From contig NZ_LMUM01000005.1 in the NCBI RefSeq assembly GCF_009765985.1, positions 1-48,007 on the forward strand: a stretch of DNA of 48,007 bases, given 5' to 3'. The translations under genes were made by a program, and so were the position numbers. Positions 1 to 9,479 of this stretch are shown one piece after another. The stretch comes from Acidobacterium sp. S8 (GTDB taxonomy: Bacteria; Acidobacteriota; Terriglobia; Terriglobales; Acidobacteriaceae). How positions within the stretch are numbered: position 1 is the stretch's first letter; each line of letters opens with the position of its first letter. The notes beneath the pieces were generated by a model. That model did no database searches. It saw nothing but the letters and a program-made list of their open reading frames with translations, and had not been told where the DNA came from.

Positions 1-1400
1 AACCGCCACAGCACTTCGAGAACTTGCCTCGCGTCACCGTGCAGCTACCTATTTTCAATGAACAGTTCGTCATCGATCGCCTCATCGAAGCCTGCTGCAA
101 TCTCGATTACCCGCGCGAGCTGCTCGAAATTCAGGTCCTCGATGACTCCACCGACGAGACGAAAGAAGTGGCTCGCGGCATCGTCGAACAGTATCGAGAA
201 GCCGGTCACCCCATCGTCTACATTTACCGCACTGATCGCTACGGCTTCAAAGCCGGAGCGCTCGACCACGGTCTGAAGACCGCAACCGGTGAATTCGTCG
301 CCATCTTCGACGCCGACTTTGTGCCACCTCGCGAGTGGATCATGCAGGTCATCCATCACTTTGCCGAACCCGGCATAGGCATGGTTCAGACACGCTGGAC
401 GCACCTCAACCGTGACTACAGCTTCCTCACGCAGGTCGAAGCTATCCTGCTCGATGGTCACTTTGTGCTCGAACATGGCGGACGCTCACGCGCCGGGGTT
501 TTCTTCAACTTCAACGGTACTGCGGGAATGTGGCGCAAAGTTGTCATCGGCGAAGCCGGCGGCTGGCAGCACGACACGCTGACCGAAGATACTGACCTCA
601 GCTATCGCGCGCAATTAAAGGGCTGGCGCTTCAAATATCTTCAGGATGTCGAATGCCCCGCTGAAGTGCCCATCGAAATGACGGCCTTCAAAACGCAGCA
701 GGCGCGCTGGGCCAAGGGCCTCATTCAGACCTCGAAAAAAATCCTGCCCCAGGTCTTCAAGAGCGATGCTCCGTTTCACACCAAGCTCGAAGCCTGGTAT
801 CACCTCACAGCGAATATCAGCTATCCGCTCATGGTCGTGCTCTCGACGCTGCTCATGCCCGCCATGGTCATCCGCTTCTATCAGGGATGGTTCCAGATGC
901 TGCTCATCGACTTCCCCCTCTTCATGGCGTCAACCTTTTCGATCTCATCTTTCTATCTCGTCTCACAGAAAGAGCTGTATCCAAAGAAGTGGTATCGGAC
1001 ATTCCTATACCTGCCGTTCCTCATGTCGCTCGGCATCGGCCTCACCGTCACTAATACGAAAGCGGTTCTCGAAGCACTCCTCGGCATCCAGAGCTCATTC
1101 AAGCGCACTCCAAAATACCGCGTCGAAAAGCGGGGCGAAAAATCGCAGGCCGCGAAATACCGCAAACGTCTCGGCATCATTCCCTGGATTGAATTGCTCA
1201 TCGGCTGCTACTTCGCGGTCACCATCTGGTACGCCATCACCAACGAGAATTACTTTACCGTGCCCTTCCTGCTTTTGTTCGTCGTTGGTTACTGGTACAC
1301 GGGATTACTCTCGCTGCTCCAGGGTCGCTTCGAGCGCTGGCGCACCGGCGGCGCGAACCTCGAAGAATCCTCACCCAAGCCATTCCCCGTCGGCGTCTAG
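1..1400 (+). CDS. Processive family 2 glycosyltransferase, 5' end outside the window
   Basis: Inner-membrane glycosyltransferase of the cellulose-synthase-like GT2 type, which moves a sugar from a nucleotide sugar to a lipid or growing glycan on the cytoplasmic face. The frame is open from base 3 (PPQHFENLPRVTV), so the TTG at 24 is not the real start and the N-terminus lies upstream. Visible motifs are DDSTDET and DADFVPP (nucleotide-sugar and metal binding), TEDTDLSYR (catalytic base region) and QQARWAKG (the QxxRW acceptor motif). At least four hydrophobic segments follow, with a short basic cytoplasmic stretch rich in Lys/Arg between them. The sugar and acceptor cannot be read from sequence; a glycolipid or exopolysaccharide synthase are both possible. 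Family assignment is secure, specificity unknown. Confidence 0.9.
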   Translation, partial: PPQHFENLPRVTVQLPIFNEQFVIDRLIEACCNLDYPRELLEIQVLDDSTDETKEVARGIVEQYREAGHPIVYIYRTDRYGFKAGALDHGLKTATGEFVAIFDADFVPPREWIMQVIHHFAEPGIGMVQTRWTHLNRDYSFLTQVEAILLDGHFVLEHGGRSRAGVFFNFNGTAGMWRKVVIGEAGGWQHDTLTEDTDLSYRAQLKGWRFKYLQDVECPAEVPIEMTAFKTQQARWAKGLIQTSKKILPQVFKSDAPFHTKLEAWYHLTANISYPLMVVLSTLLMPAMVIRFYQGWFQMLLIDFPLFMASTFSISSFYLVSQKELYPKKWYRTFLYLPFLMSLGIGLTVTNTKAVLEALLGIQSSFKRTPKYRVEKRGEKSQAAKYRKRLGIIPWIELLIGCYFAVTIWYAITNENYFTVPFLLLFVVGYWYTGLLSLLQGRFERWRTGGANLEESSPKPFPVGV

Positions 1401-1506
1401 CGTACCTGTTTTCATTTTTCGTTTGCAGAATGCTGGAGCGTTGCTACGATGGGCATATTCCCGGCTCGCAGCAATGCTTTCTCCATCTCAATCTGGATAA
1501 CGAACG

Positions 1507-3231
1507 ATGAATACTCGCGGTGTATCTCTCGCCAAATGTTTTCTTGCGCTTGCTCCCATCTTCCTCAGCCTGATCAGCCTGACGGCAAAAGCGGACAGCC
1601 TCTCTGAATTAAGCCAGAGCTTCTGGCAATGGCGCGCCGTCGAGCAGCCCTTCACCAACGACGACATCCCGCGCATCGATCGCCCCGCGGATTTCAGAAT
1701 CGATTGGACTACCGCAACCATCTCCGCGAGACGCAAAGATCTCACAGCATTCGAAACTCGCTGGAAAACCCTCGCGCCTTCCCCAAGTGCGCCCATCCCG
1801 CAACAAGTCGACTATCGCCTTCTCGGCTCCGCCATCGCTCGCGTTGAATGGGAGCTGAACATCAACCGCGAATGGCAACGCAACCCAGTGTTCTATGTCG
1901 ATCAGACACTCGGCAGCCTCTTCGTGCTTCTCATGCCGCCGCCACCCTTCGACGCGCAGCGCCAGGCGCAGCTCATCTCGCGCCTTCAATCTTTTCCCGC
2001 CACACTCGACGCAGCACGCGAAAATCGCACCGATATGCGCAAGCCATTCGCGCAGCTGGCAATTGAAGCACTCGATGACTTGCCCAACCGCTTCAACACC
2101 ATGTTGACTGCTCTCACGCCGCAGCTTGATCCCGCAACTGCAAAAGCAATAAAGGACAGCGCACCAGCAGCCATCAGCGCGCTTGAATCCTACCGCGACT
2201 GGCTCAAGCAGAAGCTGCCCACCATGCGCGAAGAGACCGCCATTGGTTGCGACAACTACATCTACTTCCTGCGCAACGTTGCCCTCATGCCGTATACCCC
2301 GGAACAGCTCCTCTCCATAAGCCGCCAGGAATGGGACCGCACCGTCGCCTTCGAATCCTACGAGCAGGCACGCAACACCGGCCTGCCGCCCATGCCCATC
2401 TTCCCTAATCAGCAGGCGCAGATCGAACGCGAGGAAAAGAACGAAGCAGAAATCCGTGCCTTCCTTGGAGCGCGCCACATCCTCACCGTGCCTTCGTGGA
2501 TGAAGCATTATCGCAATCTCCCGCTGCCTGCCTACGTTGCGCCATTCTCCGATCTTGGTGTCACCGACGATCTCACTGGTCCCTCGCGCCTCGATCAAAA
2601 CGGCACCAGCTACATTCGCGTGCCTAGTCCATCGCTCGGCTACTTCAATCTCTCCACAGCGCGCGACCCGCGCCCCATCATCGTGCATGAAGGCGTACCC
2701 GGCCACTACTTCCAGCTCTGTTTAAGCTGGGCGAACTCTGACCCAATCCGCCGCCGCTACTACGATTCCGGCGCGAACGAGGGCATCGGCTTTTACGCAG
2801 AAGAAATGATGCTCCAGGCCGGACTCTTCGACGATTCGCCGCGCACCCGCGAAATCATCTACAGCTTCATGCGCCTGCGCGCCCTGCGCGTCGAAGTCGA
2901 CGTAAAACTGGCCACCGGTGAATTCACGTTAGAGCAAGCTGCCGATTACCTCTCGAAGACAGTTCCCATGGATCACGGCACTGCCATTGAAGAAGCCGCC
3001 ATGTTTTCGAGCACGCCCGGTCAAGCCATCTCTTACCAGATCGGAAAAATTCAGATCATGCGCCTGCTTGCCGACACGCGGCAACAGAAAGGCGAAAAAT
3101 TCTCGCTGCAATCCTTCCATGATTTCGTCTGGACGAACGGCAATGTCCCGCTCTCGCTGCAGCGCTGGGAGCTTCTCAACGACCCCGGTGATCTGCCGCC
3201 CGCACCGGACTTCGCAGCCTCTCACGATTGA
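1507..3231 (+). CDS. Secreted DUF885 family protein (probable zinc-dependent peptidase)
   Basis: 574 residues. The N-terminus (MNTRGVSLAKCFLALAPIF...) is a signal peptide ending near AKA-DS, so the protein is exported. It matches DUF885 by length, by the HEGVPGHYFQ motif (H394, E395, H400; the HExxxGH form of a metalloprotease helix) and by a downstream EGIGFYAEEM stretch that supplies a further acidic ligand in this family. DUF885 proteins are thought to be metallopeptidases; the substrate here is unknown. The next gene, a secreted aminopeptidase P, starts 39 bases after the stop on the same strand, which suggests a shared transcript and a common role in breaking down peptides outside the cytoplasm. 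Confidence 0.85.
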   Translation: MNTRGVSLAKCFLALAPIFLSLISLTAKADSLSELSQSFWQWRAVEQPFTNDDIPRIDRPADFRIDWTTATISARRKDLTAFETRWKTLAPSPSAPIPQQVDYRLLGSAIARVEWELNINREWQRNPVFYVDQTLGSLFVLLMPPPPFDAQRQAQLISRLQSFPATLDAARENRTDMRKPFAQLAIEALDDLPNRFNTMLTALTPQLDPATAKAIKDSAPAAISALESYRDWLKQKLPTMREETAIGCDNYIYFLRNVALMPYTPEQLLSISRQEWDRTVAFESYEQARNTGLPPMPIFPNQQAQIEREEKNEAEIRAFLGARHILTVPSWMKHYRNLPLPAYVAPFSDLGVTDDLTGPSRLDQNGTSYIRVPSPSLGYFNLSTARDPRPIIVHEGVPGHYFQLCLSWANSDPIRRRYYDSGANEGIGFYAEEMMLQAGLFDDSPRTREIIYSFMRLRALRVEVDVKLATGEFTLEQAADYLSKTVPMDHGTAIEEAAMFSSTPGQAISYQIGKIQIMRLLADTRQQKGEKFSLQSFHDFVWTNGNVPLSLQRWELLNDPGDLPPAPDFAASHD

Positions 3232-3270
3232 CGCCGGTTCGCTTCCAACGCGAATAGTACACTCGTTGGT

Positions 3271-4617
3271 ATGAAATCCTTTTGTCGCGTAATGTTCGCC
3301 GTTACGCTTATCTTCGCCTCTGCCGCACTGCCCGCGCTCGACCGCCAGCCAAACGCCGATTACCACGCACGCCGCGTCGCCCTCGCGAATAAGCTGAATG
3401 GCGGCGTTGCCATCCTCTTCGCAGCAGAGGAGCCTTTGCTCGACTTCATGCCGTACCGGCAGGACGCAGACTTTTACTACCTCACCGGATGGAATGAACC
3501 CGGCGCGGCGCTCCTCATCGAAGCGCCGCAAGCTGCACAAGGCACACACCCCGCACGCCCCTACCGCGAGATTATGTTCCTGCCCACGCGCAACCTGCGC
3601 ATGGAACTCTATACCGGCAGGAAACTTGACGCAGCCTCGCCTGACGCAACGCAGCTCACAGGCGTCGATGAAGTGAAGATGATGAGCGATCTCGCCGTCA
3701 CCCTCAACCAGATGGCCGCAGAGAATCGCGCAGCCGCCTATCGCATCTGGTCAGAGCCGGACACCGAGCAGGCAAAAGCCCTCGTCCAATGGACAGCAAC
3801 CACTCTCGGCATGGAAAGTGCGCCGCCCTTTTCTGATGTGCGTACGCCAGTGCAGCTGCTCCGCGCCACCAAAGACGCCGGCGAGCTCGCGCTGCTGCAC
3901 AAAGCATCCGATGCCTCCGTGCAGGCGCAGTTCGCCATGATGAAGTCGGTTCACCCCGGACAGAAAGAGCGCACCACAACCGGCATCATCTACGAGAAGC
4001 TGCTCGAGAATGGTTGTGAGCGCCCGTCATACGCGCCCATCGTTGGCTCCGGAGAAAAATCCACCGAGCTGCACTATTCCGACAATAGCCAGACCATGCG
4101 GGATGGCGACGTCGTCGTCGTTGATGCGGCAGGGGAATACTCTATGTACGCTTCCGACATCACACGCACCATGCCGGTCAATGGACACTTCACCGCACGC
4201 CAGCGCGAAGTTTACGGCATCGTTCTCGGCGCGCAAAAAGCCGCCATCGAAGGCCTCGTCGCCGGAAAATCACACATCAACGACCCGCAACACAAATATC
4301 CTGACTCGCTCGACACCATCGCCTTTAACTACATGAACGCGCACGGCAAAGATCTGCACGGTGAGCCTCTGGGCAAATATTTCATCCACGGCATCGGCCA
4401 TTCCGTCGGCATCGACGTACACGATCCGTATGACTACTCGCAGCCCATCCAGAAAGGCATGGTCTTCACCATCGAGCCGGGCATCTACATTCCGGAAGAA
4501 AAAATCGGCGTCCGCATCGAAGATGTCTTTTACGTGGATCAGGACGGCAAGCTCGTCGATCTGACTGAAGCGCTGCCTAAAGATGCTGAAGCCGTAGAAA
4601 AGGCCATGCGCAAGTAA
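3271..4617 (+). CDS. Secreted Xaa-Pro aminopeptidase (aminopeptidase P, M24B)
   Basis: 448 residues: a signal peptide (hydrophobic stretch ending near ALPALDRQ), an aminopeptidase-P N-terminal domain (about residues 25-190, with the PYRQDADFYYLTGW motif), then a pita-bread catalytic domain. All five dinuclear metal ligands can be placed: D285 (VVDAAGEY), D296 (ASDITRT), H377 (HGIGHSVG), E402 (IEPGIYI) and E417 (VRIEDVF). It should remove an N-terminal residue that precedes proline. Most bacterial PepP enzymes are cytoplasmic, so the export signal points to peptide scavenging. The downstream membrane-protein gene starts two bases after this stop, which suggests translational coupling. Confidence 0.93.
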   Translation: MKSFCRVMFAVTLIFASAALPALDRQPNADYHARRVALANKLNGGVAILFAAEEPLLDFMPYRQDADFYYLTGWNEPGAALLIEAPQAAQGTHPARPYREIMFLPTRNLRMELYTGRKLDAASPDATQLTGVDEVKMMSDLAVTLNQMAAENRAAAYRIWSEPDTEQAKALVQWTATTLGMESAPPFSDVRTPVQLLRATKDAGELALLHKASDASVQAQFAMMKSVHPGQKERTTTGIIYEKLLENGCERPSYAPIVGSGEKSTELHYSDNSQTMRDGDVVVVDAAGEYSMYASDITRTMPVNGHFTARQREVYGIVLGAQKAAIEGLVAGKSHINDPQHKYPDSLDTIAFNYMNAHGKDLHGEPLGKYFIHGIGHSVGIDVHDPYDYSQPIQKGMVFTIEPGIYIPEEKIGVRIEDVFYVDQDGKLVDLTEALPKDAEAVEKAMRK

Positions 4618-4619
4618 CC

Positions 4620-5009
4620 ATGCAAATCGCACATTCATTCCTGGAGATTCTCGCAGGCTTCATCATCATCGTCGGCCTTATGGGAATCGCCACTGCGCTT
4701 CTGAAGCGTTTTGCTCCTGACCTCACACGCGAAGACGCGCCACCCGATCTCTTCATCATGGCTATCAATATAGGCGTTGGTCTCGCTTGTGGCTTGCTCG
4801 GCGGATATATAACAGCACGCTATGCAAGAGGCAATCCGCTGGTGCATGCACTTGTGCTGGCCATCGTCGTACTGTTGCTCAGCGCGCTTTCGTCGTTACA
4901 GATGAAAGGCAAACAGCCGATCCACTATCTGCTCATTCTCACGACAATTCCCTCGCTCGCCGTCCTCGCAGGAGGCGTAATCCGCCTGCATCAGCTTGGT
5001 GTCTATTGA
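4620..5009 (+). CDS. Small integral membrane protein of unknown function
   Basis: 129 residues with four hydrophobic segments (about 8-28, 46-66, 76-92 and 105-122) and short polar links, one of them acidic (TREDAPPDL). No family is recognised. It begins two bases after the aminopeptidase P stop and is followed directly by a terminator, so it is the last gene of a DUF885 / aminopeptidase / membrane-protein unit. It may serve the same peptide-uptake process, but nothing in the protein shows this. Confidence 0.75.
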   Translation: MQIAHSFLEILAGFIIIVGLMGIATALLKRFAPDLTREDAPPDLFIMAINIGVGLACGLLGGYITARYARGNPLVHALVLAIVVLLLSALSSLQMKGKQPIHYLLILTTIPSLAVLAGGVIRLHQLGVY

Positions 5010-5014
5010 TAGAC

Positions 5015-5045
5015 AAAAAAGGGCGGCCGAAGCCACCCTTTTTTT
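5015..5045. terminator. Bidirectional Rho-independent terminator
   Basis: An A-run, then a GGGCGGC / GCCACCC stem with one mismatch and a CGAA loop, then an unbroken T-run. Because A-run and T-run flank the stem, it can stop transcription from both sides. It sits between the + strand unit ending at 5009 and the converging outer-membrane gene ending at 5063. Confidence 0.85.
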
Positions 5046-5062
5046 GTTTTCATCTGCACTGT

Positions 5063-5923
5063 TCAGAAGCGAATACCGAACGTGACTGGGATCAGGCTTG
5101 AAGTGCCGGAACCATATGGATCCGAGGAGCTCGCGATCGGCGAATCCACCCACGTATAGCGGGCTTCCGTAAAGAGCTTCGCCTTACTGTCCGGCCCAAA
5201 AGCCTTCCAGTAAAAGCCCGCTCCAATATTGAGACCCCCCTGGTTGCTGGATGAGTGCGCGACGGTAGTCGGATAGTACCCCTCATAGCAGTAGTAGTAG
5301 CAGCTTATTCCCAACACCGGCGCGGTAAAATTCGTCACCTTGCGATAGAAACCGCCGCCTCCGGTTATATACGCTCCCGTCGTGGGTGTAACAGGCAGGT
5401 AGAAGATCGGGTCAAGCGTGATCGACCACGTATTTACGTTGCCTCCAAGAGGCACGTTCGATCCGCTGTCGATCGCGAGCTGCGTGAGCGTGCTTCCTGG
5501 AATTTTGTCACGGTTAAACTGATACTCCAACAAGGCGCCAATGTGTTTCGTAAAATTCCACCCCCCACCCAACTTGAGGTTATAGCCATAGGTTTCCCAG
5601 CCATGCGAGGTGTTGCCCACCGGCGCTGTAAATCCTCCACCCGCTTCAAATGCTAGCTTGCTCCAACGACTCTCGTAAGATTGATATCCGCCGTTCGTCT
5701 GTCCATACTGCGGTTTCGGGGAGGGATTCGGATCTCCGGTCAATGAAGCGCCGTCGATATCCTCGCCGCTGAGATACGACTTGTTGTCATCCGATGAGCT
5801 GAAGTGACCAGGGGTATCACTCTGGGCACGAGCCATGATTGGAAACGACGCCAAAGCGATAGCAGTTACGGCAATGGCGAAAGGCCGCGATAATTTACGC
5901 GAAAGACTGCAACTTACCACCAT
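5063..5923 (-). CDS. Outer-membrane beta-barrel protein
   Basis: 286 residues. The signal peptide (basic SRKLSRPF, hydrophobic core, cleavage near ARA-QSD) is followed by a polar linker and then alternating aromatic/polar strands rich in Gly, Tyr and Phe (FEAGGGFTAPVG, LKLGGGWNFTKHIG, GAYITGGGGFYRK). It ends in VTFGIRF, the terminal-Phe signal for BAM-dependent insertion. The size fits an OmpA-like or OmpW-like eight-strand barrel; the function is unknown. A Cys-containing loop (GISCYYYCYEGYYP) is unusual and could form a disulfide at the surface. The start has a good GAGGA ribosome site. It is monocistronic and converges on the terminator at 5015. Confidence 0.85.
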   Translation of the reverse strand: MVVSCSLSRKLSRPFAIAVTAIALASFPIMARAQSDTPGHFSSSDDNKSYLSGEDIDGASLTGDPNPSPKPQYGQTNGGYQSYESRWSKLAFEAGGGFTAPVGNTSHGWETYGYNLKLGGGWNFTKHIGALLEYQFNRDKIPGSTLTQLAIDSGSNVPLGGNVNTWSITLDPIFYLPVTPTTGAYITGGGGFYRKVTNFTAPVLGISCYYYCYEGYYPTTVAHSSSNQGGLNIGAGFYWKAFGPDSKAKLFTEARYTWVDSPIASSSDPYGSGTSSLIPVTFGIRF

Positions 5924-6030
5924 AGATTCCTCATTCGCTGCAATTTTCGGGCTTCGTGGGCATGCCCTTTTTTCTCTACAACCCCATTCGGATGCATTTG
6001 ATTCGGTGGATGATGCATTTACCAGAAAAT

Positions 6031-6060
6031 AACTCCCTGCCTCGCTGGAGACAGGGAGTC
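6031..6060 (-). terminator. Probable terminator of the RNase E/G gene
   Basis: An eight-base perfect stem (ACTCCCTG with CAGGGAGT) lies 20 bases past the RNase stop. Read on the minus strand it is followed by TATTTTCT, a T-rich but imperfect tail. It fits the end of the elongation cluster transcript. Confidence 0.6.
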
Positions 6061-6079
6061 AAAAATGCTTAAATGCCGC

Positions 6080-9000
6080 TTAGTGGATGTCGAACTGCTC
6101 GGGATGCAGAGCAGGATCGCTCTTCACAATAATCGTCTTACTCGTCATCTCCTCAATTTCATTCAGCCAGCGTGCGTTGTTCGCCTTCAGCGTTTTTACC
6201 ACTTCAGGGTGTACGCGCAGCAGCACATCATTGCGTTCCAGATGCTTCTGCATCTTTCGCATCTCGGTATAGATTTCGTTGCAGACCGTCATCGGGCTCT
6301 TCACCATGCCGGTACCCTGGCAGATGTTGCAGGGTACGCTCAGCGTTCGTTCCAGCGACTGCTTGACCCGCTTGCGCGTAATCGCAACCAGACCGAAATC
6401 ATTAAACTGCAGAACCTTCGAAGGCGCGCGATCCGCCTTCAACGCTTCTTCCAGAACCTGCATCACCTTGTGCCGGTTCTTGCGCTCATCCATGTCGATG
6501 AAGTCGATCACGATAATGCCACCCAGGTCCCGCAGGCGAATCTGCCGAACTATTTCCGGAATGGCATCAAGGTTCGTCTTAAGGATCGTGTCTTCCAGGC
6601 GAGCCGTCTTGCCGACATACTTTCCAGTATTGATATCGATGGCAACCAGAGCTTCTGTCTGGTTGATGACAATCGAACCGCCGGATTTGAGCCACACCTT
6701 CGAGCGCAGTGCCTTAGTGATCTCATCCTGAATGCCGAACTGTTCAAAGAGCGGCGTCTCTTTCGTGTAGAGCTTTACGCGCCGCACCAGCGAAGGCTGG
6801 AAGCGGTTCAGGAAGCGCACCACGCGCTCGTATTCGGTCTCGCTGTCAACCCAGATTGTCGAGAAATTATCGCTCACCTGGTCACGCAGCACGCGCTCGA
6901 CAAGGTTGAGATCGTGATAGATCAGTGACGGAGCTTTGCCATCATCCGAACGTTGCTTAATGTCGTTCCACAGGCTGATCAGGAACCGGAGATCTGCGCG
7001 AAGCTCATCTTCGCTCGCTCCATCCGCAGCCGTGCGGACGATGAATCCGCCCGAAGCCGTTCCCTTCTCGCTGATCAGAATCCGCTTCAGCCGCTGACGC
7101 TCTTCGTCCGATGAAATCTTGCGCGAAACGCCAACATGATTGACCGTCGGCATAAACACCAGGAATCGGCCCGGCAGCGCGATGTGGCTGGTGATGCGCG
7201 CGCCCTTCTTGGCGATCGGTTCCTTGGCAATCTGAACCAGGATCTCCTGCCCCGGCTTCAGCAGCTCGGTGATAACAGGCAGATCGGTAACCTGGGCGGA
7301 TGCGCGACGCGGTCCACCACCTCCGTTACCGCCTTGACGACGGCGTCCATGGCGCCCGCGTCCTCCGCGACGGCGATCACGCTGATCCTGCTTGCGGGGT
7401 TCCGTCTCGGCATGGGCATCGGCGGAAACTTCTTCTTCCGCGGTCTCTTCTTCTATCTCTTCCTCATCCTCGTCTTCGTCCACTTCTTCGTAGGGCAGCT
7501 CTTCCTGCTCCTGCTCGGCAAGTGCGCCTTCAGGACCGAAGTTCAACCGCTGGTTGATGTGCAGGTCGCGCACCATCGCTCCCAGATCGGCTCCATTCAT
7601 CTGGTGATCGAGTGTCTCTTCCTCAAGGTCTTCCAGATCGTGCTCATCGGCATGCGCGTGGATCGGCTCAAAGTCATACTCCTCTTCGTCGATGACTTCT
7701 TCTTCCAGAAGCCCGGCGCCGGGAGCAAACAGCTTCTCGTCCTCAATCTCCACAGGGGCAGCTTCTATTGCCACCGGCTCGATCGTCTCTTCCTCTTCCT
7801 GAAATTCAACCGTGATCTCAGGTTCGGCAACTGCGTTTTCTGTAACTTTTTCAGTTACATAAGGCACGAATGCCGGTGCAGCCTCTGGCGCTTCGATATG
7901 TTCTTCAATTTCCTCAACATCGCTGGAGATACGAAATTCACTCGGCGCTGCTACATCCACGTGGTGCGAAGCCGACGCATGCTCCGGATCGTACTCATGC
8001 TCTTCCTCGACCGTTTCCACAGCTTCAGAATGTTCTTCTTCGTGAACTAGAGCTACCGGCTCGACGATCGCCTCCGGCTCAGAGCTATGTGCTACTTCTT
8101 CGGCATTCTCAGCAGCAGAAGTAGCCTCCCGCATGGGCTCTTCGACAGCGACAGCAGCAGGCTCTTCCGCCACCGGCACGTCAGGAGTTTCCTCCACGAC
8201 CGTCTCTGCAGCAAACTCCGGAACAACTGCCTCGGGAAATGCCTCGTGCGCTTCAGCCTCATCTACAGCTGGCACCACCGGAACCACAGCCGCGACTTCC
8301 CCGGCAGGCACCACTGGCGCTTCGCTCGCGCGGCTGCGACGTGCACGCGACTCACCTGGAAGCAGCGAGTTGCCGTCCCACTGAATCGGCCCTTCAATCA
8401 ACGTTGATGGCTTCGAAGTATAATTCGTTTTTGCAGGAGCCGGAGCGGCAGCAGCCTTGGCTTCGCTTGCGGCAGGCTGGCCGCCGTACTTCGAAAGCGA
8501 CTCCCCTGGAAGCAGCGCCGGCGTGTGCGACACGACAGGCGTATCAAAATGCGCGGCTGGAATTCCACCCGGAGCACCATGCTCCGGTAAAGCTACCGGC
8601 TCGGCAGAAATGCTTTCTGCGATCGCTTCCGGCGACTCGATATGTCCGTTGTCCTCGCGCTGTTGCTGACGTCCATCCCGGCCCTTGCGGCCACGGCGGC
8701 CACGCCAGCGGCGTGTGCCCTGCTGAAAGCGCTCACTGGGTCCCTGTTCACCATCGTTCTGTTCTGCGGGTTGCTCGCCGCTGCTCTCCGTCTCTTCCCG
8801 GACAGGCTGTGCTTCCCGGCGCGCCTCTTTTTGCTGCTGCGGTTGCGATCCGCCAATGCGCTCAAAGTCCGCCGAATCTTCCTGCTCTTCGAGAAAATCG
8901 GTGACATAAAGAAACGCGTCGCGCTCCAGCCCAAGATCGACAAACGCTGACTGCATTCCGGGCAGAACGCGCGTTACACGGCCTTTGTAAATGGAACCCG

Positions 9001-9112
9001 CGAGGGTATATTCGTTTTCGCGCTCGTAGTAAATCTCTGCGAGCTGATCATCTTCCAAGATTGCAAGCCGCGTTTCATGCGGCGTGCTTGAAATGCATAT
9101 TTCCTTTGACAT
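6080..9112 (-). CDS. rng: Ribonuclease E/G with a very large insert in the S1 domain
   Basis: 1010 residues. It is an endoribonuclease for mRNA decay and rRNA/tRNA maturation. Residues 1-75 are the RNase-H-like start and first half of the S1 domain (SIYKGRVTRVLPGMQSAFVD). The S1 strands resume only at about 607 (ILVQIAKEPIAKKGARITSH). The catalytic domain follows, with both metal-binding aspartates (D826 in AIDINTG, D870 in IVIDFID) and the zinc-link pair C928/C931. Residues 76-606 are disordered: two Arg/Gly-rich patches (RRWRGRRGRKGRDG near the start, RRGGRGRHGRRRQGG near the end) enclose a long Glu/Ala/Val-rich stretch. RNase G is about 490 residues, so the core is RNase-G-sized and the extra mass is internal rather than C-terminal as in E. 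coli RNase E. A GAGAGG ribosome site lies five bases before the ATG. It is the last gene of the mre/mrd cluster. The symbol rng or rne is equally arguable. Confidence 0.92.
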   Translation of the reverse strand: MSKEICISSTPHETRLAILEDDQLAEIYYERENEYTLAGSIYKGRVTRVLPGMQSAFVDLGLERDAFLYVTDFLEEQEDSADFERIGGSQPQQQKEARREAQPVREETESSGEQPAEQNDGEQGPSERFQQGTRRWRGRRGRKGRDGRQQQREDNGHIESPEAIAESISAEPVALPEHGAPGGIPAAHFDTPVVSHTPALLPGESLSKYGGQPAASEAKAAAAPAPAKTNYTSKPSTLIEGPIQWDGNSLLPGESRARRSRASEAPVVPAGEVAAVVPVVPAVDEAEAHEAFPEAVVPEFAAETVVEETPDVPVAEEPAAVAVEEPMREATSAAENAEEVAHSSEPEAIVEPVALVHEEEHSEAVETVEEEHEYDPEHASASHHVDVAAPSEFRISSDVEEIEEHIEAPEAAPAFVPYVTEKVTENAVAEPEITVEFQEEEETIEPVAIEAAPVEIEDEKLFAPGAGLLEEEVIDEEEYDFEPIHAHADEHDLEDLEEETLDHQMNGADLGAMVRDLHINQRLNFGPEGALAEQEQEELPYEEVDEDEDEEEIEEETAEEEVSADAHAETEPRKQDQRDRRRGGRGRHGRRRQGGNGGGGPRRASAQVTDLPVITELLKPGQEILVQIAKEPIAKKGARITSHIALPGRFLVFMPTVNHVGVSRKISSDEERQRLKRILISEKGTASGGFIVRTAADGASEDELRADLRFLISLWNDIKQRSDDGKAPSLIYHDLNLVERVLRDQVSDNFSTIWVDSETEYERVVRFLNRFQPSLVRRVKLYTKETPLFEQFGIQDEITKALRSKVWLKSGGSIVINQTEALVAIDINTGKYVGKTARLEDTILKTNLDAIPEIVRQIRLRDLGGIIVIDFIDMDERKNRHKVMQVLEEALKADRAPSKVLQFNDFGLVAITRKRVKQSLERTLSVPCNICQGTGMVKSPMTVCNEIYTEMRKMQKHLERNDVLLRVHPEVVKTLKANNARWLNEIEEMTSKTIIVKSDPALHPEQFDIH

Positions 9113-9479
9113 GCTGCCTCTCTTGCCCGGCAGCTCTCAACGAGCCTGGGGCAGCGGACGAGGCAGATCAAACCGGAAAACCGGACGAGACCAGAGATGA
9201 CAAAGAGATGGCCGGTATCCGCACAAATCCACGGTCGCGCCCGCTCCCGGGCGGAGGTCCATGAAAAGGTTGGGATATTTTCGGGAGGCTATCTGGGCGC
9301 AGAGAGTTTGTGACCGCTTCAACCCATTCATTCGGCGGGGTCGTTACCCGTCTCAGCGCGCTCATTCTGATCCTGACCGGCCCGGTGACCCACCACGGCC
9401 GGCTAATAATTAACTTTCTTAAACTTCCTAAAATCAGCCTTGCGCCTTGCAAGGCCCCTGCAAAAAAACGGTCCGCCCT
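9113..9479 (-). other. Spacer between rodA and the RNase gene, likely RNase leader
   Basis: 367 bases with no convincing gene. On the minus strand, just past the rodA stop, there is a GCCTTGC / GCAAGGC hairpin (9437-9455) followed by TGATTTT, a weak terminator candidate. The remaining 300 bases would be the leader of the RNase mRNA; it includes a GC-rich stem (CGCCC / GGGCG) near 9235-9250. Long leaders are known in E. coli rne, where the enzyme cleaves its own 5' UTR; whether that holds here is unknown. Confidence 0.4.

Noticed and set aside
7136-8050. 304-codon + strand frame opposite the RNase insert
   Set aside because: It is the mirror of the Glu/Ala-rich insert (rich in Leu/Phe/Arg as expected from antisense Glu codons) and has no family match or ribosome site.
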